Source of the DNA: JAGQIB01 sp041393395
GTDB lineage: Bacteria; ARS69
Assembly (NCBI GenBank): GCA_041393395.1
Contig: JAWKKG010000003.1
Coordinates: 372,001 to 436,000 of the forward strand
Direction of reading: 5' to 3'
DNA: 64,000 nt
Shown here: piece by piece, positions 6,787-14,464 of the stretch
How the letters are laid out: the number at the start of each line of letters is the position of its first letter
How positions within the stretch are numbered: position 1 is the stretch's first letter
Program-made: the position numbers and the translations under genes
The notes under the pieces: generated by a model
What the model was told of the DNA's origin: nothing
The model's input: the letters and a program-made list of their open reading frames with translations, nothing else
Database searches by the model: none

Positions 6787-8853
6787 TCAGTTCGTGGCGG
6801 GCGGGGAGATGTACCCCACGGATTCGAGCGTCTCGGCGGCGCCCGGGAAGTCCTGCCCGACTCCGAAATCCGCGAGGATCGCGGAGGCGAGACTCTGCAG
6901 ATTCGGCGCCGGCTTCGCGAGCGGGCGGCTCGTGACCAGCGTTCCCGGCACCACGGTGTGGTCCATGCAGTGGTCCGCGCCCCACGCGTCCATGTTGTCG
7001 AAGAACAGGCTGTCCGGAACGTCGCCGACCGCGGACTGGTTCGAGCACCGGTAGTTCTTGGCGTAGCCCACCACGAGGTCCGGTCCCACTTCGAGCTGGT
7101 CGTGATCGTGGTACGCGTCGCGGGAGATGTACACCTTCGTGATCGCCGGCAGCCCCGTCTCCGGGTCGACGACCTTCACGAGTTCGTACGCGATCTCCTC
7201 GGCGAGCGAGCGCGCATCCGCCGGATCGACGATGCCGTTCCGCTCGCGGCCGCGCAGGTTCAGGTACAGCCCGTTGATGCCCAGGCCGTACGCACGCGTG
7301 CGCGACCAGTCCGTGTTCAGCAGGTACTCGTTCTTCTGGTTCTCGTCCTTGAGCACCAGGTAGCCGTTGTCCTTGAGCCACGTGTTCAGGTTCATCGCGC
7401 GCTTCCACGTGGCGAAGCCGTGATCCGACATGATCACGACGACGTCGTCCGGACCGAGATGGTCGAGCGCGTAGCCCACGAGGCCGTCCAGCCGCTCGAT
7501 GATGTCGATCTCCACCGTGCCGAACCGCTCACCGAGCTCCGGCGTCCACTGCGGGTGCGTGGGATCCGAGAGCTGGTACATCATGTGCGACGTCTGATCG
7601 AGGTTGCCCGTGTAGTAGAACAGGAAGCCCGTGTCCCCGAACTCGCGGTTGAACTTCTCGAACACGTACGGGAACTGATCGAGCAGCTCGTCGCCCGCGA
7701 TCCTGGACTGCTCCAGGAACTCGACCGGCGTGAGGATGCCCTCGTCGAGCGCCTTCGTATCCTCCGGGAAGCCCTGCGTGTAGAAGCGCCCGGCGTGCTC
7801 GGCGAGATCCTTCGCGAATCCCTTCGGGTGCTCCAGCGGGATCGCCGGATCCATCGGATCGAAGTTCATCGGCGACGCGTAGAGCTTGAAGTACGGGCGC
7901 ACTTCCTTGAGGTAGAAGCGGACCTCCACCGGGATCTTGGGGATCGCCGCGCCGGCGAGCCAGCGGGTGCCGAACGGGACCTCGTCGAGCACGGCCATCT
8001 CGAGCGAGAACGGAACCCATTCGCTCCACTCGCCCTCCTTCATCAGGATCTGCTGGCCGTCGATGTCGATCAGCGCGTACGGCTCGTCCGGGTCGACGGA
8101 GATCGTGAAGTCGCGCTGGGCGCGCAGGTCGTTCCGCGACTTGCCGGGCACCTTGGCGGGATCGAGGAACGGGTCGGGCGGGCCGTCGAACGTCGCGGCG
8201 ACCTGGTTCTTGCGGACGCGCACGCCGTAGACGTTGCCGCCGCCGACCTTCTTGCCCTTCTCCTCGGGGTCCTCGGTCCAGTACGAGAACGTGCCGTAGG
8301 TGCCGCGGACGTCGGGTGTGCTCATGCCGGAGAGCTCGTACGTCGCGGTGCCGGTCACCGGGAAGTTCGCCGGCATGCGCACGATCATCGAGGGAATCCC
8401 GGCCTCCTCGAGCGACTCCCAGAACGGCTTGCCGTAGCGCAGCATGTCGTAGCCGCCGCTGCTCATCGCGCCGCCGTCGATCGTGCCGCCCGGGATCACG
8501 AACTTGCCGATCTCGATCGGCTTCTTGCTCTCGGACGGGCGGCTCGTGGAGAGGTACGGAAGCAGCGACTGCGGATCCCGGTGCAGAAAGTCGAAGATGC
8601 CGTGCCCGCCCGCGTCCATGCCGGTGATGAAGTTCGACCACGCCACCGGACTCTGCGGCGGAATCGACGTTCCCAGCGGCGCGAACTGCCCGGTCTTCGC
8701 CATGCGCTGGATGTTCGGCGCGCGCCCGGCGTCGATCGCCTCCTGCAGGACGTTCGGGTCCAGACCGTCGAAGCCGAACATGATCATGCGCTTCGCCTCG
8801 GCGACGGGGGCGAAGGCCAGCGTCAGCGCGAGTAGGGTGCCGAGCCACTTCAT
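6787..8853 (-). CDS. Alkaline phosphatase-superfamily protein (nucleotide pyrophosphatase/phosphodiesterase type), periplasmic
   Basis: 688 aa with a cleavable signal peptide (about 1-20, PVAEA/K). The core begins MIMFGFDGLDP, where the Asp is a metal ligand. The nucleophile region SPVAWSNFITGMD carries Ser where NPP enzymes have Thr, and VVIMSDHGF supplies the Asp-His metal ligands; a second metal His site is expected near the C terminus (DHTVVPGT). It probably hydrolyses or transfers a phosphate or sulfate ester in the periplasm. The ATG overlaps the stop of the upstream paralogue (ATGA), so the two are co-translated. An insertion of about 200 residues between the nucleophile and the DHG motif is shared by both and may set the substrate. 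Confidence 0.85.
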   Translation of the reverse strand: MKWLGTLLALTLAFAPVAEAKRMIMFGFDGLDPNVLQEAIDAGRAPNIQRMAKTGQFAPLGTSIPPQSPVAWSNFITGMDAGGHGIFDFLHRDPQSLLPYLSTSRPSESKKPIEIGKFVIPGGTIDGGAMSSGGYDMLRYGKPFWESLEEAGIPSMIVRMPANFPVTGTATYELSGMSTPDVRGTYGTFSYWTEDPEEKGKKVGGGNVYGVRVRKNQVAATFDGPPDPFLDPAKVPGKSRNDLRAQRDFTISVDPDEPYALIDIDGQQILMKEGEWSEWVPFSLEMAVLDEVPFGTRWLAGAAIPKIPVEVRFYLKEVRPYFKLYASPMNFDPMDPAIPLEHPKGFAKDLAEHAGRFYTQGFPEDTKALDEGILTPVEFLEQSRIAGDELLDQFPYVFEKFNREFGDTGFLFYYTGNLDQTSHMMYQLSDPTHPQWTPELGERFGTVEIDIIERLDGLVGYALDHLGPDDVVVIMSDHGFATWKRAMNLNTWLKDNGYLVLKDENQKNEYLLNTDWSRTRAYGLGINGLYLNLRGRERNGIVDPADARSLAEEIAYELVKVVDPETGLPAITKVYISRDAYHDHDQLEVGPDLVVGYAKNYRCSNQSAVGDVPDSLFFDNMDAWGADHCMDHTVVPGTLVTSRPLAKPAPNLQSLASAILADFGVGQDFPGAAETLESVGYISPPATN

Positions 8854-10997
8854 GAACGCAACTCCTGCAGCGTGCTGTCCTGGAACAGGGAGCTCCCTTC
8901 CATGTGCGCGGGAGCCGAGAGCCCGAACAGCTTCAGCGCCGTCGGCGCGATATCCCACAGGGCCGGCTCCTCGCGGTCGATCTTCCGGGAGCAGAAGAAA
9001 ACCCCGGGAACGAGCCGCGGATCCACGCCGTGGTCGCCGCTCCAGGCCTTGACGTTGTCCTCGAACACGGGGCGATCGATGATGCCGGTCGCCCCGTCCC
9101 ACGAGATGCGGTAGCCGTGGTTGTAGCCCACGATGAAGTCCGGCGCTTCGCGCACGTACGGACCGTCCCAGATGTCGTCGCAGTCGAACAGCTCGGTGAT
9201 CGCGACCTCGTTCCTCTCCTCGTCGCGCAGCCCGCTCATCTTCTCGATGATCTCGCGCTTCAGCGCCTTCGCGTCCTTCGGGTCCACGATGCCCTGGGCC
9301 TCGCGCCCCTTCAGGTTCAGGTACATGCCGCACAGGCCGATCGCGTAGACCTTCGTGCGCGACCAGTCCACGTCCTGCAGCCAGTCGCCGCTGCCGGTGC
9401 GTCCTTCCTTCAGCGCGAGGTAGCCGTTCTCGAGCAACCAGCGGTTCAGGTTGATTCCGCGCCGGAACGACGTGAACCCGTGGTCGGACACGACCATCAG
9501 GAGATCATCCTTGCCGAGCTTTTCCATCACCTCGCCCACGAGCTTGTCGTTCTCGCGGTAGAGGTTCTCGATCGCGTTCTTGTGCTCGGGCGCGGGATTC
9601 GTGCCGGCCGCGGCCGGGTGCCCGTCCTCGAGGTAGCGCCAGAACATGTGCTGGATGCGGTCCGTGCCGTCGAACACGCAGACGAGCGAGCCGGAACGGA
9701 GCTTGTCGAGCGCGGCGAAGAACATCTTCCGGCGCTCGCCGTCGATGTCGAAGCTCTGGCGCCAGAACGTCGCGTCGTCGGTGACCTTCTCGTTCAGCGC
9801 CCACGTGTCCTCGGCGAGCCCGAGCGTGGAGAACGGACCGATCTTCTTGGCGAGATACGTGGAGTAGTAGCCGGGGTGACTGATCGGCATCGCCGGCTTC
9901 TCGGGATCGATCGAGATCGGCGTGAAGTACACCGAGAACTCGTCGCCGATCTCCGTGACCATCACGCGCACGAGCCCCGCGACCTTCACGCCGGGCGCGG
10001 CGGGAAACTCGAGCTTCACCCAGTCCGAGAGCTGGCCCGGCACGAGCTCCAGCTCCTCGCCGCCGACGTTCAGCTTGGCCTTGCCGGCCGCGCGATCGAC
10101 CGTGGCCGAGAACGGCACCTCGAGCGCGGGCTCGCCGTCCAGGAACGTGTTGCCGGGACCGGGGACGTTCGCGGTGAAATGATCCGGACCCTTGCCGTTC
10201 GTGGCGAACGGAATCGTCAGCCCGCCTTCCTGGAACTTGCCGTCGCCCCGGCGCGTGGTGAAGAACAGGAACGTGCCCTGCGTGCCGAGCAGATCAGGGA
10301 TCGACATCGCGCCGAGCTGCGCGCCGTAGAACTTGTCCGGCGGGAACGTGATCGGCACGCGCAGCACGGTGCTCCAGATGTTCGCCTCGCCGAGCAACGT
10401 CCAGAACGGCTTGGACCGGCGCAGCAGCGTGAGCTCCGGCTTGTGCAGCGGGATGCGCCACTTGCCGATCTTGACGAACTTCTCGAGCGGTCCGATGCGC
10501 GTGGACGACAGCATCGGCAGGTACGTCTTGGGATCGCGCGAGAGGAAGTCGAAGATGTTGTGCTTGCCCGGATTCGTGCCGGTGGCGAACGAGCTCCACG
10601 CCACGGGGGACACCGAGGGATAGGTGGTCCGGATCCGGTGGTAGCAGCCCTGCTCGGACAGCTTCTTGAGGTTCGGCAGCTTGCCCTCGGCCAGGAAGCG
10701 GTCCGTGAGCCGGGGATCCTGGCCGTCCAGGCCCACCACCACGAGTCGCTTGATCAGGGGCTTCGTCTTCCGGCGGTGCCGGAACATCCGCCACAGGGTC
10801 CGGAACGGCCAGATCAGAAGCGACGCGAACGCGATCAACGTCGTGACGAGCACGACGGAGAGGCTCGAGAGCAGGGCGAAACCGGCGCCCGGGCCCACGT
10901 AGGCGTGGGCCGGCAACGTGTCGGCGATCAGGAGCAGGGCGGCGAGCGCGCCGGCGCGGGCGACGGTTCGGGCCGCCCGGGTCGGACAGTCGGTCAA
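8850..10997 (-). CDS. Membrane-anchored alkaline phosphatase-superfamily protein (paralogue)
   Basis: 715 aa from a TTG start (10997) that has GGAGG 10 nt upstream. Two hydrophobic segments come first: a signal-like stretch ending AYVGPGAGF, then a second membrane helix before IWPFRTLWRMFRHRRK. The catalytic domain follows: VVVGLDGQDPRLTD, nucleophile region SPVAWSSFATGTNPGKH, and MVVSDHGFTSF. It is a paralogue of the next gene over its whole length, including the long insertion. The pair probably works on the same side of the membrane on related substrates; the anchor here versus a cleaved signal in the partner suggests a membrane-bound and a soluble version. Confidence 0.8.
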   Translation of the reverse strand: MTDCPTRAARTVARAGALAALLLIADTLPAHAYVGPGAGFALLSSLSVVLVTTLIAFASLLIWPFRTLWRMFRHRRKTKPLIKRLVVVGLDGQDPRLTDRFLAEGKLPNLKKLSEQGCYHRIRTTYPSVSPVAWSSFATGTNPGKHNIFDFLSRDPKTYLPMLSSTRIGPLEKFVKIGKWRIPLHKPELTLLRRSKPFWTLLGEANIWSTVLRVPITFPPDKFYGAQLGAMSIPDLLGTQGTFLFFTTRRGDGKFQEGGLTIPFATNGKGPDHFTANVPGPGNTFLDGEPALEVPFSATVDRAAGKAKLNVGGEELELVPGQLSDWVKLEFPAAPGVKVAGLVRVMVTEIGDEFSVYFTPISIDPEKPAMPISHPGYYSTYLAKKIGPFSTLGLAEDTWALNEKVTDDATFWRQSFDIDGERRKMFFAALDKLRSGSLVCVFDGTDRIQHMFWRYLEDGHPAAAGTNPAPEHKNAIENLYRENDKLVGEVMEKLGKDDLLMVVSDHGFTSFRRGINLNRWLLENGYLALKEGRTGSGDWLQDVDWSRTKVYAIGLCGMYLNLKGREAQGIVDPKDAKALKREIIEKMSGLRDEERNEVAITELFDCDDIWDGPYVREAPDFIVGYNHGYRISWDGATGIIDRPVFEDNVKAWSGDHGVDPRLVPGVFFCSRKIDREEPALWDIAPTALKLFGLSAPAHMEGSSLFQDSTLQELRS

Positions 10998-11223
10998 AGC
11001 GGTCGATCCTCCACCGTTCGACGCGGACCTCGCGAATCGCGGGGTACAGGGGTATCCGCGTGGGGACGCCCGGGGGTGTCCGGAGCTTTTCGCCGGACCG
11101 GGCAAGTCCGGAGCATAGCACGGCCGGGAATCGCGCGGGGGCGTTTTCGGATCGGGGGCGGGCGGTGGGCGAGGGGGCCGGTGGGCCGGAGGGGCTCGCC
11201 CCGGGGCGGCGGGAGGATCGCGG

Positions 11224-11263
11224 GCCCCTCGGCTCCCGGACGGCGAGGTCCGGGAGCCGGGGC
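11224..11263 (-). terminator. Strong hairpin after the OmpA-family gene
   Basis: A perfect 11-bp stem (11231-11241 with 11248-11258, 6-nt loop) extended by a GCCCC/GGGGC pair lies directly after the stop at 11270. There is no T-run, so it is a likely but not classical terminator. The rest of the 272-bp gap (10998-11269) shows nothing else I can name. Confidence 0.5.
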
Positions 11264-11269
11264 CGGAAC

Positions 11270-12613
11270 CTACTCCACGCCGGCCGGTCGGATCTGGATC
11301 TCGACCCGACGGTTCATGGCGCGCCCCGAGGCCGTGGTGTTGTCCGCGATCGGCCGCGAGGAGCCTGCTCCGATCGTCTCGATGCGGGACCCGGCGATGC
11401 CGGCCGCGACCAGCGCCGACTTGACCGAGTCCGCCCGGCGCTGGCTGAGCTCCTGGTTCGAGACCGGGTTTCCGGCCGAATCGGTATGGCCCTCGATCAC
11501 GATCGTGGCGCCGGGGTGGGCGCGAAGCACCTGCGCCACGCGACCGAGCTCGGTCACGGCGCCCGCCGACAGGTCGGCCGTCCCGGACGAGAACATCACC
11601 GAGTCGCTGAACGTGAGCAGCAACGTCTGGGCGCCGGAGCTCAGACCCACGTCGGTCGCCGTCGCATCGGCCTTCTTCTGCGTGCTCGCCAGCGCGGCCT
11701 GGAGCTCCGCCGCCAGGCGCGCGTTCTCCTTCTCGGCGGCCTCGCGTCGTGCGCGCTCCTCGTTCAGCGCGCGGTCGCGCTCCCGCTCCTCGATCTGCTC
11801 GAGCCGCTTCTTGAGCTCCGCGTTCTCCTCGCGCACCTCGCGCAGATCGTCGCGGACGGGCTCGGGAACCTCGACCTTCGGTGCCGTCGTCGGGGGCGCG
11901 GGCGGCGTCACCGCGACCTCGGTCGGAGCCGTGTTGACCTCGATCGTCGTGGGGACGGGCGTCTTGGCGCTCGACGTCGCGTCGACCTTGAGCTTCGCCT
12001 CCTGCTCGGCCTGGTAGCCGCGCTTGCGCGGGCCGGACCAGTGGATCCCCGCCAGGAAGCCGATCGACCAGTTGTCCGCGTCTTCCACGATCTCGCGACG
12101 CAACTCCGTCCCGAGCTCGAACGCACCGGCCGGCAGCGCCAGCGCGAGCGAGAACTCCGGCGCGACCTTCGTGCCCTTGATCGCGTCCTCGAGATCCGGA
12201 TCCTCGGCGATGGACGCGCCGACGCGATGGAGCGCGAGTCCCGCGCCCGCGTAGGTGGCCACGCTCTTGACCGTGAACAGGTGCGCCTGCAGCGCGCCGA
12301 ACACGCGCGTGTCGGAGATCTCCCCGGCGACGTCCTGGGCCAGCTCCTTCGGGTCGAGATTCGTGTTCCAGCGTGTCAGACCGGCCGAGAAATGAAGCCA
12401 GTTCGTGAACAGGTTCCCGAGGTAGAGCCGACCTCCGTACAGGAACGCCGCGTCTCCCTTGTCCGGCAGAGCCACACCGGCTTCGAAGGACAGTCCGTTC
12501 AGGCCGACCTTCGGTCCTTCTTCCACGACCTGGATCTCCGCGGCGGAAATCACCCGCGGAAGAAGCGCCAGAGCGGCGAACACCGGAACCATGATCCGAG
12601 TGACGTTCGTCAT
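11270..12613 (-). CDS. OmpA-family outer membrane protein
   Basis: 447 aa. A signal peptide (about 1-22, VISA/AE) is followed by an N-terminal beta-barrel-like half (about 25-215), a Pro/Thr/Val-rich linker, a charged coiled coil (about 265-335, ENAELKKRLEQIEERERDRA), and a C-terminal OmpA peptidoglycan-binding domain (about 345-447) with IVIEGHTDSAGN, LSQRRADSVKSALVAAGI and GRAMNRRVEI. The last domain carries the Asp and Arg that bind diaminopimelate. It links the outer membrane to the wall. It is transcribed alone, with a hairpin after the stop, and diverges from the sulfotransferase gene. Confidence 0.88.
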   Translation of the reverse strand: MTNVTRIMVPVFAALALLPRVISAAEIQVVEEGPKVGLNGLSFEAGVALPDKGDAAFLYGGRLYLGNLFTNWLHFSAGLTRWNTNLDPKELAQDVAGEISDTRVFGALQAHLFTVKSVATYAGAGLALHRVGASIAEDPDLEDAIKGTKVAPEFSLALALPAGAFELGTELRREIVEDADNWSIGFLAGIHWSGPRKRGYQAEQEAKLKVDATSSAKTPVPTTIEVNTAPTEVAVTPPAPPTTAPKVEVPEPVRDDLREVREENAELKKRLEQIEERERDRALNEERARREAAEKENARLAAELQAALASTQKKADATATDVGLSSGAQTLLLTFSDSVMFSSGTADLSAGAVTELGRVAQVLRAHPGATIVIEGHTDSAGNPVSNQELSQRRADSVKSALVAAGIAGSRIETIGAGSSRPIADNTTASGRAMNRRVEIQIRPAGVE

Positions 12614-12965
12614 CGAGATTGCATCCTTTCTCACGTGCCGATCGCGGGGCCGGCGGGACGTCCGGGCCCACGGTGCGATTCGGTCGTTCCGGCCCGTCCC
12701 CGCGGGCGCTTCGGGAAGTACGCGACGTTGCGCCGCCAGCGCCGCGCCCTTCTCTCCCGAGGGGGGAAATCCTTGCCAGGAATCGCCACCCGACGCAAGG
12801 GGAACCCCCGGCGTCGGCGTCCGCGCGGCGCGGCGCGACCGCGGCGCCGAAAAATCCGCTACACTGCCGTGACGCTCCGCCCCATGGCGGGACATTCCGC
12901 CCACCGGGTCCGTCGCCGAATCTCGGGGACGAACACGCAGGGCCCCTGAGCACGCGGAGAAACCA
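12614..12965. other. Divergent intergenic region
   Basis: 352 bp between OmpA (-) and the sulfotransferase (+). The only core promoter element I can point to is a TACACT -10-like hexamer at 12860-12865 on the plus strand, without a recognisable -35. A stretch near 12860-12910 is less G+C-rich. No gene, repeat or strong hairpin is visible. Confidence 0.4.
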
Positions 12966-13577
12966 ATGGGCTGGCTCGACAATCTCTTCGGCCGCGGTCG
13001 CGGCGAACCCGTCATCATCGTCTCCGGGCTCCCGCGCTCGGGAACCTCGATGGCCATGAAGATGTTGGACGCCGCAGGGGTCCCCGCCTTTCAGGATGGT
13101 ATCCGGGTCGCGGATGAAGACAACCCGCGTGGCTACTACGAGCACGAGCGGGTGAAGGACCTGGACAAGCGCGGGGCGGACCGGAGCTGGGTGCGCGAGG
13201 CGCGGGGCAAGGCCTTGAAGGTCATCTCGTTCCTGCTCCCGTACCTGCCCGGAGAGAACGACTACCGCATCATCTTCATGTCCCGGACCATGGAAGAAGT
13301 GCTCGCGAGCCAGGCGAAGATGCTCGAGCGGCGTAACGAGGATTCGGAGACCGAGGACCGGCGGATGACCGAACTGTACGAGGATCATCTCCAGAAGGTG
13401 AAGAACGTGATCACCGTCCGCGACAACATGCAGATGCTCGAGATCCACTACTCGGACGTGGTGACGAACTCGCGCCGCGAGGCGGATCGCATCGCCGAGT
13501 TCCTGAAGCTGCCGCCGGGTACGGCCGAGCGCATGGCCGCGCAGGTCGACTCGCAGCTGTACCGGAATCGCGCGTGA
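12966..13577 (+). CDS. Sulfotransferase-family protein
   Basis: 203 aa. The PAPS 5'-phosphosulfate loop is clear near the N terminus (IIVSGLPRSGTSMAMKML). Later parts fit the family: ESHxxx-like RGYYEHERVKDL, IIFMSRTMEEVLASQ (3'-phosphate region) and a C-terminal helix. It is shorter than the usual 250-300 residues. It should transfer sulfate from PAPS to a hydroxyl or amine, possibly on a glycan, lipid or protein, but the acceptor is not known. GGAG lies before the ATG. Its TGA overlaps the GTG of the next gene. Confidence 0.8.
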   Translation: MGWLDNLFGRGRGEPVIIVSGLPRSGTSMAMKMLDAAGVPAFQDGIRVADEDNPRGYYEHERVKDLDKRGADRSWVREARGKALKVISFLLPYLPGENDYRIIFMSRTMEEVLASQAKMLERRNEDSETEDRRMTELYEDHLQKVKNVITVRDNMQMLEIHYSDVVTNSRREADRIAEFLKLPPGTAERMAAQVDSQLYRNRA

Positions 13578-14443
13578 GGCGCGTGCGGTCGCTCCCGATC
13601 GTCGCGTGGGCGCTGCTGACTTCGGCCGCCGCGTGGGCGGGTGACGCGGAGTCGGCGACCGACGTTTCGTCGGGCGAGATCGCATCGAACGACGCCGCAC
13701 CCGCGACCCGCACCCCCGTCGACATCACCTACCTCGCGAACGAGGGCTTCCTCGTGATGGTCGACGGCCACGGCGTGCTCATCGACCCATTTCTCGCGCA
13801 GCCGATCGGCGAGTGGGCGGTCGTGCCGGAGCCGATCGTCGACGCCATGATCGCGGCCGAACCGCCGTTCGGTCGGGTGGATCTCGTGCTCGTGAGTCAC
13901 CTGCACGCGGATCACTATCAGGTGGATTTCGCGCAGAGGTTCTTTGCCGCGCGTCCCGATGTCCCGATGGCTGCGTCGCCCACCGCGCTCGACGTGACGT
14001 TCGGGGCCGATCGCGCGCCGCGCCCGGGCATCGTGCCGATCGTCCCCGAGGACGGCGCGCCCGGGAAGGTCACGGTCGGCGACATCACGGTGGAGTACTT
14101 CCCGCTGCCGCACAGCGGCGAAGCCTGGGCCGACGTGGAACACTACGCCTTCCTGCTCGAGATCGACGGGCGCACGATCGCCCATCTCGCCGACACGGAT
14201 CTGGCCTCGCCGGCACTCGCCGAGCTGGACCTCGCCTCACGCGGTCTCGACGTCGCGATCATCCCGTTCTGGTGGGTGCCCACCCGCGGCGGCCGTTCCA
14301 TGATCGAGAAGTTCATCGGCGCGGATCTGTACGTGGTGTGTCACATCCCGGCCGGGAAGGAGGCGCAGGTGGAGAAGCGCGTCTCGCTGCGACTGCCCGG
14401 CGCGTTCGTGCCCCAGAAGGCCGGCGAGTCGCTTCGCTTCTAG
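13574..14443 (+). CDS. Secreted metallo-beta-lactamase-fold hydrolase
   Basis: 289 aa from a GTG that overlaps the upstream stop (GTGA). A signal peptide of about 22 residues (AAAWA/G) precedes the fold. The zinc motif is SHLHADH, further ligands are in PLPHSGEAW and HLADTD, and a last His lies in VVCHIPAGK. It resembles the UlaG/L-ascorbate-6-phosphate-lactonase-like and MBL-fold groups. The export signal points to a periplasmic substrate. Coupling to the sulfotransferase suggests a shared pathway, for instance making and removing a modification, but this is inference. Confidence 0.82.
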   Translation: MRRVRSLPIVAWALLTSAAAWAGDAESATDVSSGEIASNDAAPATRTPVDITYLANEGFLVMVDGHGVLIDPFLAQPIGEWAVVPEPIVDAMIAAEPPFGRVDLVLVSHLHADHYQVDFAQRFFAARPDVPMAASPTALDVTFGADRAPRPGIVPIVPEDGAPGKVTVGDITVEYFPLPHSGEAWADVEHYAFLLEIDGRTIAHLADTDLASPALAELDLASRGLDVAIIPFWWVPTRGGRSMIEKFIGADLYVVCHIPAGKEAQVEKRVSLRLPGAFVPQKAGESLRF

Positions 14444-14464
14444 TCGTGGTGGCCCGGCGCGACT

